From Buddleja alternifolia (taxonomy: Eukaryota > Streptophyta > Magnoliopsida > Lamiales > Scrophulariaceae): 64,000 nt of DNA. The notes beneath the pieces were generated by a model that was not told the DNA's origin, searched no databases, and saw nothing but the letters and a program-made list of their open reading frames with translations. This document shows, in pieces, positions 1-11,799 of this stretch. Each line of letters begins with the position of its first letter. Position 1 is the stretch's first letter. The translations under genes and the position numbers were made by a program. The stretch is from positions 496,001-560,000 of the forward strand of contig CM033402.1 in the NCBI GenBank assembly GCA_019426215.1, written 5' to 3'.

Positions 1-283
1 TTTATAAAATCTTCATCTTCCATCGTGAGTTTGTTTGGTTTCCGAAGACTAAGGGGAGTATCTTAGTTAGTTTTTGCTATAATATATGTATATTTTATTT
101 GATTTCCCTCTCATTACCATCGTATTCCACTCTAATTAGTTGACAAATGAACTGCTGTTAAAGGTTGACGATGTCTCCTTTTGCTTTAAATTTATGTTCT
201 TGTTGAAAAACCATTGCTTTCTTCTTTTTCTTTTTCCTTTTTATAATTCCTTCTGTAGTTTACCTGGAGCTATCTTTTGACAG
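1..283 (+). other. Intron (or 5' leader) upstream of SmD2 exon 2
   Basis: No ATG-containing exon compatible with an SmD2 N-terminus is visible here. The stretch ends in a pyrimidine-rich tract and a CAG at 281-283, immediately before the first recognisable SmD2 codons. It is therefore read as the end of intron 1, with the start codon lying before the window. Confidence 0.6.
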
Positions 284-882
284 GGGAAGAATGAGGAAGA
301 GGAATTCAACACAGGTCCGCTTTCTGTTTTGATGATGAGTGTCAAGAATAATACACAGGTATTCATTAACTCTTCCGTAATCAGGGTTGTTAGGTTCTTC
401 CTGTTTTTGTTTCTCTTTTCTATTCTTGTATCCATCTGTAAAGGGCTTTTTTTTATTTTTATCTTGTCATCATGATATATTTCCTGCACTTACTTGACTT
501 TTGTTCATTGGCTGCTAGGTGCTCATCAACTGCCGGAACAATAAAAAGCTGCTGGGCCATGTGAGGGCTTTCGACCGCCACTGCAACATGGTGCTAGAAA
601 ATGTGCGGGAGATGTGGACCGAGGTTGGTTTATTTTTGGAAGGATTATACAGAGCTTTTGATAATTCCAATATCATATCAAATTACCTACTTTTATACTG
701 TTTAAAGTTGCAAGAGCAGTGGCCTATTTACTAATACCTAAATTTAATTGTTTTCGAATGCATAGGTTCCCAAGACTGGTAAAGGCAAAAAGAAGGCTCT
801 CCCGGTTAACAAGGATCGGTTTATTAGTAAGATGTTTCTCCGGGGAGATTCTGTAATCATTGTCCTCAGAAATCCCAAGTGA
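284..882 (+). CDS. SMD2: Small nuclear ribonucleoprotein SmD2 (5' partial)
   Basis: Sm core protein of the U1/U2/U4/U5 snRNPs; it forms part of the heptameric ring on the Sm site of snRNA in the nucleus. Three exons are visible: 284-358, 519-623 and 766-882 (stop TGA 880-882), each with GT..AG borders and unbroken frame (25, 35 and 38 codons plus stop). The Sm1 motif spans the first two exons, from [15 protein letters not shown] to the segment with [19 protein letters not shown]. The Sm2 motif is the C-terminal [20 protein letters not shown]. The [11 protein letters not shown] loop between them is typical of D2. The protein is very conserved in plants; the roughly ten N-terminal residues expected must come from an exon before position 1. 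Nothing looks damaged. Confidence 0.95.
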
Positions 883-1400
883 CAGGTACTGATTTATGTG
901 TTTCTTGTGCAATATTTTTCTAGTGATGCATGCTTTATTTCAAATCCCAGTGATCTTGATCAGTAGATAGTGCCATTCCAAGCAATAATAGCAAATGCAT
1001 GTAAAATGATGCTGGATATCGTATATGGACAATCGACTTTTAATTTTGTCTAAAAAGTATTGTGTTGTGTACATTATAGTTGCTCAAACCTCAACAATCC
1101 TTCATCCTATTGTATGATGTTTGATAGTCTTTATATTTTGGTAGATCTAAAAGTTGAGGTCTGAGCATGCAAGATGATCTGTCAATTCTATCGTTTCCTA
1201 TTATGATCACTTGTTCCCAATAATTTTTTATTATCTTTTTAAAGTTATCTTTCGCAATCTTATGTAACATGCTAAATTTCTTCACTTGATGCAGGCTGAC
1301 AATCTACCGGTATGCAGTGTGAACCTACATAGCCTGCAATAGATAAGAGGATTGGATGGTTTTTATCATTTTGTAGCTCATCATCTGCACCAGTTCACGT
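883..1400 (+). other. SmD2 3' UTR with a probable intron
   Basis: Directly after the stop codon there is CAG/GTACTG at 883-890, and a matching polypyrimidine tract with GATGCAG/GCTGAC near 1287-1299. This is consistent with a roughly 410-base intron in the 3' UTR. An intron more than 50 nt after the stop would be an NMD signal, but this one starts only about 3 nt after it, so it should be tolerated. The call rests on splice consensus only. Confidence 0.45.
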
Positions 1401-2178
1401 CTGTTGTAGTAATGACTTTTTGACCCTCTATTTAACCCTTTAAGAATTTATAACTGTAGTATGACTTAATTTTCGAGAAGTATGAAGCACAACACAGTTT
1501 CCCTGTAGCTATTCTTAGTTGACATTGGCTTATATATTTTGTTGGTGTTGCAACTTGCATGACTTGCATTTTTGGCCTGGTCATTAGCTGCTGTAACTTG
1601 CATGACTTGCATTAGTTACTACTTACTAGCATCTTTAAGTAATATTTCGTAGTAAATTCGTAACATTTACTATCTCCTCCATTCCTCGAGTCACTCATGC
1701 GATGTCTGTTTGACAAATGTTTACATGGACACTCAAGACACATAAGCCAATTTTCATTGGAGTTGAGGAAATTATTACTTAGAATCCAGTTGGGATGATT
1801 AATCAAAAGCTATGAAAACATTAAACGAGTGACCAAAACAGGCGTTGAGTCGGTCTGTAAACTGACCCGAGGACCAATGCATTGTCGCTCCTGCTCTTGA
1901 CGGAGTTGAATCAGAAAAAATTGCAAAATTTTATATAGTTCCATAGCCGGTCGACAAGATTCATAAGACTTTTCTCCTCTTTTTTCCATTTTTTGGATGA
2001 ATTACAAGATTTAAAATACTACATCACGGAAAATTGTAAGAAGGATAATATTAAGATGAATAGAAAAAGGCCTTTTGCAGCTAAGATAGCAGAATTGAGA
2101 ACTGTTCCACTCTTACGTGTATTAGGATCAAAACACCGTTGAATTCGACTATATATATGTAGATGATTATTATTGTTA
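1400..2178. other. Convergent intergenic region
   Basis: No coding signal was found. The SmD2 and UXS transcripts converge here, so the right part (about 1,990-2,178) probably holds the UXS 3' UTR on the minus strand. A CTTGCATGACTTGCATT motif is repeated near 1555-1572 and 1594-1613. Confidence 0.5.
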
Positions 2179-5100
2179 TTATGCTGATGAAGCAACTTCT
2201 TTGTGGTCACCAAATACCCGTCGCCTGAAGTCGGAGACCATCATCGGAAGACCTTTACGGAGTGGTACCTTAGGCTCCCAGCCGAGCAGCTCTTTTGCCT
2301 TGGTGATATCGGGTTTCCTCTTGTGTGGATCGTCCTCTGTGTTGGGTCTGAATTCAATCTTAGCATTTGGATCTATGGTTTCTTGAACCACCTGCACTCA
2401 ACAAAAAATGTTCGGTTCAAGCAAACTACTGTTGAGCGATGAAGAATGACAAATTTCTAAGTCTCGGGATTCCATACTGCATATAGACTTGAGCATAAAC
2501 TACTATAGGGTGTTGATATATTCTTAGGGAGTTTCGGGATTCCAAGACCAAAATATATATCTAAGCACAAGCTACCATAGAGTGGAGAATGATATAAATT
2601 CTTGGGAAGTCTCGGGATTTCAAAACCAGAATATATACCAAGGCACAAACTACAATATTGGTTTAAGAGTTTAAAATTTTAGGGAGTCTCGAGATTTCGG
2701 AATATGTACATGAGCACAAATTACTATAGAGATAAAGTAGTGAAAAATAATAAATTTTTAGGAAGTTTCGAGATTCATCGAAAACCAAAATATATACATT
2801 ACCTGAGCAAGTTCAAGCATCGTGAATTCTCCTGGGTTACCCAAATTGAAAGGTCCAACATGTTCTCCTTCCATCAAACGCATTAGTCCCTCCACCTTCC
2901 AATTTCAAACAAGCCAAACATGCATAAAGCCATAAACAAGAAATTAAACATTTAATTTTCTAGCTGAAGATTAAAGCTTTGAAATGTGCAATAAATCTTC
3001 GGGTGAATTACATGTACACCCCTTTATTTTAGTGTTAATTACTTAAAAAACCTGATTTTTTGTAAATTAGGGGCCTATTATTAAGGTTTTACAGGGTGAA
3101 ATTGTAAGATTTTTTTAAATACATAGGGGGTGTAATTGTAATAATACTTTAACATGATGGAGCCTTTATGTAAATTTGAAAGTCGGGATATTTTCGATAA
3201 TAACCCTAAACAGAAGAAGTATGCATGTAATTTTCTCTAAATCTAACTCATTTGATGATGAAATAGTAACTGGTAAATACTACTGAATTTTCTTACCAAA
3301 TCAGAAACATATTGGAAACTTCTTGTCTGCTTCCCATCACCATAAACCGTTAATGGCTCCTTCCTCAAAGCCTGTCAATCCATAATTAATTAATTATTAT
3401 TTTCCACACTACAAAGAAACAAAAATCCATTTTTTTCTCAAAAAGAAATTAACAAAAAAAAAGGAAAAAACATTTTTTACCTGAGCAACAAAATTGCTAA
3501 CAACACGACCATCATCAATGCACATACGGGGTCCATAAGTATTAAAGATCCTAGCAATCCTCGCCTGTCACGTTTTTCATTAAAATAAATATTCAGTTTC
3601 CCAAACACAATTAATTTCCCATTGAGTAATTTAATGCTATATACTATCGATTTCACATTATCGAATTTTCACTTTTTATATACTATCAATTTCATACTAC
3701 CGATCCCATATAGTAATTTAATGTTATATACTATAGATTTCTTATCACCAATTTTTCACCTTCTCTTAGTGACATAAAATCGATGGTATATAATTTTACT
3801 CTTCACCAGAGACGGAGCCACCCATCCCCCACCCCCACTCCACAACTTTGAAAAATTAAATTTCCTTACAATTTTTGAATTTAAAATTTTGTCCCCCAAA
3901 ATTTTAAATATTTAGTTGTGCCCCATTTATTTTGCATTTTCCCCAAATTTATGGTTGTGTTTGCTTTTGTTTTCAAACATTTGGCCAAAACTAGTTTGTT
4001 TTATTTTTTTTGACCAAAAAGAACTTTTTTGGTCAAAAAATTTATCACCTATTGTCTACCTATTTGGGTCTACTTTAGGGTGCCTACTAATTACAACTAC
4101 TACAATATATATATATATATAATCATAATATTATAATCATTTAAAACTTATATTATATTATATTTTTCAATCATTAAATAATTATAAACACAACTTTTCA
4201 GACAAAAACTTGCATGATTTGACTACTACAGTAACTTTTGTTTATTTTGAAAATAAAATCAAACACAAAACCAAACACATTCAAAATATACAACTCCCAA
4301 TAAACTTATTCACCGAAAAAAAACTCCAAAATAAAAACAAACACAGCCTATATTTTTGGCTCCGTTCCTGTTCTTTCCCCCGTTAACATTGCAATAAGAG
4401 TTAATTACCGTGATATATTATCCTTAAATAGGTGGACTATTTAATTAACAATAAATATAGAGAGCATTAAATGAAAAGAAATAAAATAAAAAAACAACCT
4501 CAACGCCAGCACCCCTGTGGTAGTCCATAGTCAAAGTTTCAGCTGTCCTTTTACCTTCATCGTAGCAGCTTCGGACACCTGTCCCCGACCAAGCACATTA
4601 CTTTGTCAGTTACGGACAACTAATTAATGTCAGATTTTACGTTTACACTATTCCAAAATGACACATAAGTCCTTTAGCAGCCCCACGTGTCAAACTTTAT
4701 ATTTTAAGTCAAAATCAAACAGACTTTTCGCCACCAAACTCCACGAACTACTTTTGATGCTTTTAAAAATCTAAAGAAGAGCTGTTAAAAAAAAAAAAAA
4801 TCTAAAGAAGAAAATGACAAAAAAATGGAAATTTTAATAATTAGTGGGACCCTAAGATTAGGAAGGTATTTATGGAAATTCTAGGCCGTTTTAGCTCCGC
4901 CATGGAAAATTCTAGCTCACATTCGATTTAATCCAATTAAATATATTTCACAAAAATAGTATATCAAATTTATCATATAATTAATAAATTATTTTATAAA
5001 ATATACATGAATTTAACTGAATTGAGAGCGGGTTAAAATTTCCCCTCAACCACACTCAGGACTATTTCACAAATTATTAGTGGAGTATTTATGAAAAATT

Positions 5101-5518
5101 CTAGCCCGTTCTAGCTCAACCACACCCAGAACCAGTTCATAAAAGAAAAGTATTATATTTATCACGTAATTAATCACTTATTTTGTGAAATTATAATTGG
5201 GTATGACCGAATCAAAAGTGGACTAAAATTTCCGGTATTTGAAGTATTAGGACCGAATCCTAGTCAAAAAGGGTAATGAAAACCCACTAGGAGTATAGAG
5301 ACGCACACGTGGCGTGACACTACCAAAATCTATACCCCATAAACTATTTGACTCCATAGCCCACGTTAGTATCGATTACGAGGCTGTACTAGAATGCGCC
5401 GCGCCGACAACATTCCGGCTAAAAGAGTGAAAAAAGAAAAAACAAGAGAGAGAGAGAGAACTACGCACCGATAGGATTGACGTTGCCCCAGTAAGTTTCA
5501 ACTTGTGGGTGTTGCAAT

Positions 5519-5553
<35 letters not shown>

Positions 5554-6699
5554 AAACCGCGCACCCACTCTCTTCGCCAAACCCAGCATGTTCAACGTAC
5601 CCACCACATTCGTCTTGTGCCATTAACAATTAAGGTTTCATAACAAATTAAAGTGCACCACACACTTTGTACGTATTTAGGTCCTTGAACTGCCAAACGT
5701 AACTAAATAAATCCTCAAATCAAGTTACATTAAGTCATAAAAACTCAAAACAAGAACTATTTTATTACGTTTGATAATTTAAAAACTTTAACGCGACCAA
5801 ACGAAAAAGACAATGTTAACAAAAAATATGCAGAAAATAATTATATATATAAGGATTTTGTATGTATCTAGGTCCTTGAACTGTTACGTAACAAAATAAT
5901 TCTTCAAATTAATTTTGTTAATTTAGGTACTTGAACCGTCAAACATAACCAAATAATTTCTCAAATTAAGTTACGTTAAGCCATAAAAACTCAAAGCGAT
6001 GGACTATTTTGTTACGTTTGATAATTTAAAAATCTTAAAGAAAAAGACAATGTTAACAAAAAATATGCAGAAAATAATTATATATATAAGAAAAAAGGAT
6101 ATAATAGTTTTGACGGGGTTGTGCTTGTAATGAACAGGGGAGGCAGGGCAAGCTAAATGAAAGATCTGATCAACTTCCAACAAAATCGGCTCAACGACGT
6201 CGTGTCGAATGAGCTCAAACCTAGGGTTTCCAAAATGGTGCATAACATTCTCCTTCCTACCAGTGAAGAAATTATCCACTACGATCACACTATCGCCCCG
6301 GCTCATAAGCCGGTCCACCAAATGGCTACCGACAAAACCGGCGCCGCCGGTCACCACGATCCGCAGGCCTTTACGTTTCAATCCGAGCGGAATTTTACCG
6401 ACCGAGCCGGTTCCGAAACCGGTGGTGAGGTGACCGTTCTGGTAGGTGGACGGGTGTTGCTGAGTCAGCTCGGAGGAAATGTAGGGGTAGGTGATCGGCG
6501 CGTGGGGGGTGGGGGAAGGGCGGAGCGTGAAGATCACGGTGGCGATTGCGATTCCGATGAATGTGAATACGAGCCGTTGCTCGCGTAGCATGTAGTGAAT
6601 TGGGCGAGCTACGGTGAGCCATGGCTTTGGGGGCTTCGGCGAGTATGCGTGGCTCACCGGCGGTGAGTCGTGGCCGCGGAATATCAACTCGGATGCCAT
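2179..6699 (-). CDS. UXS: UDP-glucuronic acid decarboxylase, Golgi membrane type (UDP-xylose synthase)
   Basis: Converts UDP-glucuronate to UDP-xylose, the donor for xylan, xyloglucan and glycoproteins; NAD+-dependent extended SDR family, type II membrane form of the Golgi lumen. Seven coding exons on the minus strand: 6699-6103, 5616-5469, 4578-4499, 3564-3481, 3371-3297, 2895-2803, 2391-2179 (stop TAA 2179-2181), giving 429 residues. The N-terminus is cytosolic, then one hydrophobic segment at about residues 43-59 ([17 protein letters not shown]), a Pro/Ser/Thr-rich stem, and the Rossmann motif GGAGFVG at 118-124. The catalytic YxxxK is YDEGK, Tyr254 and Lys258. Six introns join in frame; five are GT-AG and intron 1 is AT-AC (separate entry). 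Length fits Arabidopsis UXS2/UXS4-type proteins (about 440). Intron 3 hosts transposon debris. The start at 6699 is the only ATG preceding the membrane anchor in frame. Confidence 0.95.
3000..3238. repeat. Degenerate MITE in UXS intron 5
   Basis: Starts GGGTGAATTACATGTACACCCC and ends near GTATGCATGTAATTTTCTCT, so the two ends are imperfect inverted repeats of an AGGGTAAATTACA type. Similar termini occur at 17,431-17,685 and 29,734-29,988. No target duplication could be read. Confidence 0.4.
3807..4370. mobile_element. Decayed non-autonomous hAT element in UXS intron 3
   Basis: The left end CAGAGACGGAGCC and right end GGCTCCGTTCCTG are inverted repeats of the same family found complete at 23,562-24,526 and 53,993-55,019. 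The flanking 8 bases are only loosely similar, so the insertion is old. It carries a second TIR element inside. Confidence 0.6.
3953..4348. mobile_element. TIR MITE nested in the hAT of UXS intron 3
   Basis: Termini GGTTGTGTTTGCTTTTGTTTT and, reversed, GGCTGTGTTTGTTTTTATTTT form inverted repeats around a 396-bp AT-rich body. It includes a short TA run near 4105-4121. The adjacent bases give no clean target duplication. Confidence 0.55.
5617..6102 (-). other. U12-type AT-AC intron of UXS
   Basis: On the minus strand the intron begins ATATCCTTTTTT at 6102, exactly the U12 5' splice consensus ATATCCTT, and ends ...ATGGCAC at 5617. There is no GT at the required exon end (codon Ile199, 6105-6103), and no AG at the start of Lys200 (5616-5614). 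A branch-like ACCTTAATT lies about 15-20 nt before the 3' end, the spacing usual for U12 introns. Joining Ile199 to Lys200 restores the family sequence PVKTI-KTNV without loss. Confidence 0.85.
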
Positions 6700-6900
6700 T
6701 TTTTTTGTGGTTCTGCAATGAAGAGCAAGAGAAAAAAGATAGGAGTTGTGTGTGTGTGTGTGTTTTGTATGTATATGTGTATGTAGTTGCCGGAGGTGAA
6801 GGCTTTCACTTCCGGCGGGGGGGTGGGGGGGTTATGAGGGGTAGATTGAAGTTGTGAATGGAAGGGGCAGTTTAAGTTTAAGAAAGGATGGTTTTGAATT
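6700..6900 (-). promoter_or_regulatory. UXS leader region with TG microsatellite and G-rich tract
   Basis: Upstream of the UXS start codon lie a (TG)n run at about 6748-6763 and a G-rich tract at about 6816-6831 (C-rich in the sense of the gene). These are typical of a 5' UTR, but no TATA box or transcription start could be fixed. Confidence 0.35.
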
Positions 6901-7117
6901 TAATATTTACTTAATTGCCCTTTCCGTCTGTTTGGTGCAATTAGAGGTCATGTGGTAAATGGGCCTTCATTTGGGGAAATAGAAGTTGGAGGCCCATGAT
7001 ATTTTCTTCTTTTATTTCTAGATAAACGGGATATCCTGACAAATTTGGGTCAATAATTTTTAATCATAGATCACGCATATCCTACAAAACTCCAAATAAA
7101 GAAAAAAAATCACAATC

Positions 7118-7312
7118 CAAAGATCTGTTGGTTTAGTGATATTCACCTCCCACTTCATGTAAAAAGTCCTAAATTCGAATTCAGACTGTTTCAAGTTGTG
7201 GCTCTCCTCTCATTTAAGGAGTTAGATAGAGTTTTTATGACTCACGATTATAATTATCAATCCGGGTTGTAAGGCTAAATGTTTAGGTATCCCCTTAGTC
7301 TTGAATTGAATC
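7118..7312 (+). mobile_element. tRNA-derived SINE, family 1
   Basis: About 195 bp with a box-A-like GGTTTAGTGAT near 7130 and a box-B-like AAATTCGAATTC near 7173, followed by GTTAGATAGAGT and a tail ...CTTGAATTGAA. The same ordered blocks recur at 11,196-11,392, 36,823-37,012 and 63,145-63,332. Confidence 0.65.
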
Positions 7313-8025
7313 CTGGACGTTCCACGTGAAAGTGGAAGCTGATACAATCATACAACTAGACTAACAGGCATTGAGTGAAGACCCGTGATTTTTAAATGAA
7401 AGGTGAAGGCCTTGTTTGTTTATGTTTTCAAATTCCATTTTCAATATTCTGAATCACAAAATTCTAAAAATCCATAACACAAACCATTTTCATTTAAATT
7501 CTACTTAACTTTTTCAATTCCCCATATAACTACCTATCACTCACTATATCAATCATTTCACACATTTATCAATCAACATCATTTCCTCCAATCATTACTT
7601 TTCTATTCAATCTTCCACTTTTACTATATATTAATAATAAATTTCAAATTTTAAATTTCAAATTTCAAAATATATTAATATTAAATTAACTTTATATATC
7701 TATCTATCTTATTTTATTATTTATTTATTCACATAATCATTACACAAATAACTAACTCAATTATTTAATTCATATTTTACAAATCTCAACCACTATTTAA
7801 AAACATAAACAAACACAACACACATCACATCAATTCTCACACGAATCCATGTAGTACGCATTTCCCGAGAAATTTCAGAATTTCATCTCAAAAACATAAA
7901 CAAACAGAGCCTAAGTGCCCTTAGTCTTGAATTGAACACAGGACGTCCCACATGAAAGTGAAAGCTGATACCATTAAATTAACAAGCCTTGAGTGAAGGC
8001 CCGTGATTTTCTAATGAAAGGTTAA
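7292..8025 (+). repeat. 105-bp direct repeat flanking a MITE
   Basis: A block beginning CCCTTAGTCTTGAATTGAA at 7292 (to about 7405) is repeated at 7918-8025 with the landmarks GGACGT, GAAAGCTGATAC, TTGAGTGAAG and CCCGTGATTTT in the same order. The MITE at 7408-7911 lies exactly between the two copies. Confidence 0.8.
7408..7911. mobile_element. MITE with GGC(C/T)(T/C)TGTTTGTTTATG termini
   Basis: The left end is GGCCTTGTTTGTTTATGTTTT and the right end, reversed, is GGCTCTGTTTGTTTATGTTTT: 19 of 21 bases agree. The 504-bp body is AT-rich with no reading frame. The target duplication is unclear. Confidence 0.7.
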
Positions 8026-8029
8026 GTGC

Positions 8030-9280
8030 TTATTAGGTTTACATTTTTATGTAAGAAAAAAAAATGGTATCTATTTACGAAAGCAATTTCTGCAAAATGA
8101 TAATTATATTAAATTTTTGAAGATCTAGGTTTGTGAATGAGTCGACTAGAGTCAAATAAGTTATAGTTCAAACTTGTTTGTATATTTATCAAGTTTTATA
8201 ATTTGTGTTTGACTTGGTTTGGCTAACCGAGCTAAGCTCAAACGAGCTTTAATCGAGCCGAGCTCGAGTAGTTTGATTTTTTTGCACATATTTTATCATT
8301 TTTATTAATCGAGTCGAGCAGGAGCCGGATTTCAAACCTATCAAATTCAAGTTTGGTTTGGTATACTGACTAACAGAGCTCAAAAGAACTTTTTTTATCA
8401 AATATGATTGATACAATAATCAAATTTTACATGAATATGTTTTAACTACTATATTTCTAGAACTTATTCGGATAATTTGTTATAAGATGAGTGAACTAAG
8501 TTATTATTATTATTATTAAAAACACTTATTTACCAGGTTATTAGTAGATTTGATTGTAACAAAATTAAATGTCCAAATGAGGTGCCGAGGACGTTGAAAT
8601 AATCACGTTCACTGATTTTTCAAAATTGTGACAGATGGATTTATTAAACTATTCTGGTTTAATGTCAAAGAAGGGTGGAGATAGCAATAATCGTCCCACC
8701 GGCCAGAGCTGAAAGTCAATAGAATAACACCTACTTAAAGGCAATTTGTTGAGATCTTTGAGTAAATTGAACGCTTATTTTCATGATAAAACGAAATAAA
8801 ATATAAAAAGACCACTACCCTAGAAAATTACTACTATAATATTTAGCATTTTTAATTGTACTAACCGAATTATTTAACAATTAGATACATGTAATAAAGC
8901 AAATATATCAATGAAATATTGCATGTATGTTCTACCCATATAAGAGTTTGTAAGAAAATCGGTGTGCTCAAACTACAATTAAGTCAAAATATATATTTTG
9001 ATTTAGATTATTAGTCGTATTTAGATATTTTTTATGGTAAGAGTGAAATAGTTTTCACATCTTAAATTAGCATTAGTATATCATATAACTCCATGAAAAA
9101 TGAAAGGTACCAACATAATTAGACATCGCATATTCTCAATATGCAATACATTAACATTAATACCCTTGAATCGTCTATTTCTATCTTATTTCCTTTTTCA
9201 TTTTCTTAAAAGTAATTTTCATCTTTATTACAACAAGTCAACAATCTTCCTTCATCGGTGAGAACACGAGTTAGTACTTA
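8030..9280. other. Non-coding AT-rich spacer
   Basis: No gene seen. Around 8,220-8,290 there are several GAGCT/CGAGCCGAGCTCGAG-type motifs, similar to motifs in TPS intron 5 (35,360-35,560 and 61,620-61,900). This suggests degenerate copies of a shared repeat. Otherwise featureless. Confidence 0.5.
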
Positions 9281-9287
9281 GTACTTA

Positions 9288-10369
9288 GAGCATCCCAACC
9301 CATAAACATTAAAATAATACAACTTTTGCACTATTTTAGTGTTATACAGTAAATTCACTCCAATTCATAACTCTACTTTTAACACCAAAAAGAATATTCT
9401 CTAAAATATTCTTTTTTACATCTTATTTTATGCTATTGTCTCTACTTCACAAATAACACCCAAACTTCAAGTTTTTTCACATATTCATCCAAAAATTCTT
9501 TTTTGTTATTTCGTGGTATTAAATAATAGAATTCATATTAAAATACATTTTATTAATTTAATAATAATAAATAATTGAAACTTATTTTAAATCTATTTGG
9601 TATTTCATAAAATTAAATAAACAACCATTTATGTTTTTAGTAATAGCCGAAATGATTAAAAAATAATTAAAGTATATTTTGTATTTAATAATATTTAATA
9701 ATAAATACATAACTATAAATTTACACAATACGTAAAGACCGAGTTTACTATTTGATATAAAAAAAGACATAACAAAGAAACATTATGTTGAATAACTAAT
9801 AATACTAGAATAAAATTAAAAAAGACACAACAACATTATTCACTATCCCCGACATTAGAACATTGCTCCCATAAATGCCCTGTTAATGCATTACGGAGTT
9901 CAACATGAGCATCTTTGTCTTTGATTTGTCTATGTCGAGCAAGTAATTGTTGGAATCAAACATTTTCATTCATTATGGTTTAACTATTGGAATAAATATT
10001 TTTTAATTTTTTAAATTTATGAAATAAGCATTTTGTACAAGTTCTTTATATATATATATATTTTATTTATAGTTAAATTTAAAGTGAAATCATATATAGT
10101 TGAATAAAAATAACATTTATAGGGCATAATTATAATTTCATTAAATTTTAAGGACTAAATTGCAAAAGAAAAACAATACAAAAACTAAAATACAACTAAA
10201 TAAAAAAAAAAAAAGGACTTACACCAAATTTGGTGCACATGTGAAGTTTCACGCCAAACATGACGTGCAACTTTGTTTGGTGTGCATCTTCATAGTTGCA
10301 CCAAATTTAGTGTTAAATTTATATCATTTTTATTTTCTAACCTAAATTTAGATTGGGTTGGAGATGGTT
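9288..10369. mobile_element. Decayed PIF/Harbinger-type element
   Basis: The left terminus GAGCATCCCAACCC and the right terminus GGGTTGGAGATGGTT (reversed AACCATCTCCAACCC) are inverted and match the GAGCATCTCCAAC type common in plant Harbingers. TTA trinucleotides at 9285-9287 and 10370-10372 fit the 3-bp target duplication. Length 1082 bp. Inside is a minus-strand transposase remnant. Confidence 0.75.
9833..9955 (-). pseudogene. Harbinger-type transposase C-terminal remnant
   Basis: The minus strand reads a short frame with LLARHRQIKDKDAHVELRNA, LTGHLWEQ and then a stop. The pattern K/R-D-x-x-x-H-x-x-L-x-x-x-L-x-x-H-x-W resembles the C-terminus of the plant Harbinger transposon protein family. 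The rest of the transposase is absent, so this is a fragment inside the non-autonomous element. Confidence 0.6.
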
Positions 10370-11195
10370 TTAGTGGGGGTTGTATGTGTGGTAGTGGTAA
10401 ATGAGATAAAAAATAAAAGCAGAGGAATATTAGGGGAAAAAAAGTTGCACCTTATACTGTGTAGGGGATAATTTATACATTTTCCATAGTTGAGAAATGT
10501 TTAGCATATTATAACCTTATGTAAACTTGTCTTCTAAAAAGAATCCTTCTTATATTAATGAAGATGGTCATTTCTCATCAACTTTAATATCTCTTTGTTA
10601 TTATCAATTAATAATTTATACCAACATAATTCAATAGTAGAGACACATTCAAGGGGTGGGATGGTTTTCATCACCCAACCCCGATGTAAAAATCACCCCC
10701 CCACCCCTGTGTGGTATTGTGCACCGGGAGCAACACTCCTTCTTTTGAAGGGTGCGTTTGGGTTACAAACGCTATTTTGATGACTTTTTGGTTCTCTTTT
10801 CTATAATCTATTTTGGATATTTTTGTGTTACAAAACCACATTTTGAAAAAGTTGAGAATCCTGCAAATATTAATTATGCAAAAGTTGGGTCAAACTGACC
10901 GAAATACATTGAAATATGTTTTACTCCTTTTACCAATAACTTTCAACACTATTAACCTCAACAAAAATATGTAGAAAAACATATAAGAAATGTTTGGGAT
11001 CTGATCTGATTAGAGTTGTTCTCAAATTGCTGCGATTAAGATTTTTGTACAATGATTAGTGAATTCGTGATCAACACTAATTAATTAAATATTTATAGTA
11101 TATATAATGGGTTATAGCCTAAAGCCCATTTAATCAACCCACTTAATAAACATACATTTTGATGTCCAGACATAATAAATTAATTACACCCAAGA
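10370..11195. other. Non-coding spacer
   Basis: No gene or element end could be supported. The notable composition is a C-rich patch near 10,687-10,706 in an otherwise AT-rich stretch. Confidence 0.5.
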
Positions 11196-11392
11196 CATGT
11201 TGGTCTAATACTATTTATCTCCCACTTTATGTGAAAGGTCTTGAGTTCGAATATAAATTGCCACAAGTTGTGACCCTGCCTCTTTTATAAAGTTAGATAG
11301 AGTCTTTTTGATTCAAAATTATAATTATCAACCCGAATTTATCGGACTAGATATTTAGTGTAATCCCGTTCTTCTTGAATTAAAAAAATAAA
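11196..11392 (+). mobile_element. tRNA-derived SINE, family 1
   Basis: The same block order as the copy at 7,118: a TTGGTCTAATACTA head, GGTCTTGAGTTCGAATA as the box-B region, AAGTTAGATAGAGTC, and an A-rich tail AATTAAAAAAATAAATAAA. It is the copy with the clearest tail. Confidence 0.65.
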
Positions 11393-11799
11393 TAAATTGA
11401 TTCCATAATATCCTCAAATTCCTCGCACCATTTATCTAATTACCCTTAATTATTATTAGGACATATCACTCTTTCTTCGCTAAAAATAATATAATGGCCA
11501 GTGGAAAATTCTTTCAAAAAATATGTTTGAACTATATTACATTTTAAAATGAAAATATAGAACTAATGCTTCTCATTCTCAATAAGAAAAAATTTAAATT
11601 AGTAAATCAATTTGTCCATTGTATCGGGCAGTTCTATGCTACACCGGTACCAATAGTGCTGATGTAGCATAAACCATTGGATTTCTCAAATAGTGGGATA
11701 ATTATTAAAATGCCCCCCATCCAATAGTCTATAACACACCCCGGGATCATTAGTAACGGCGTGTCATAGAATTTTCCCATTGTATCCATCTCCTTTACA

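Noticed and set aside
6157..6588. 143-codon open frame antisense to UXS exon 1
   Set aside because: It is the opposite strand of a GC-rich, well-supported coding exon and shows no family features.
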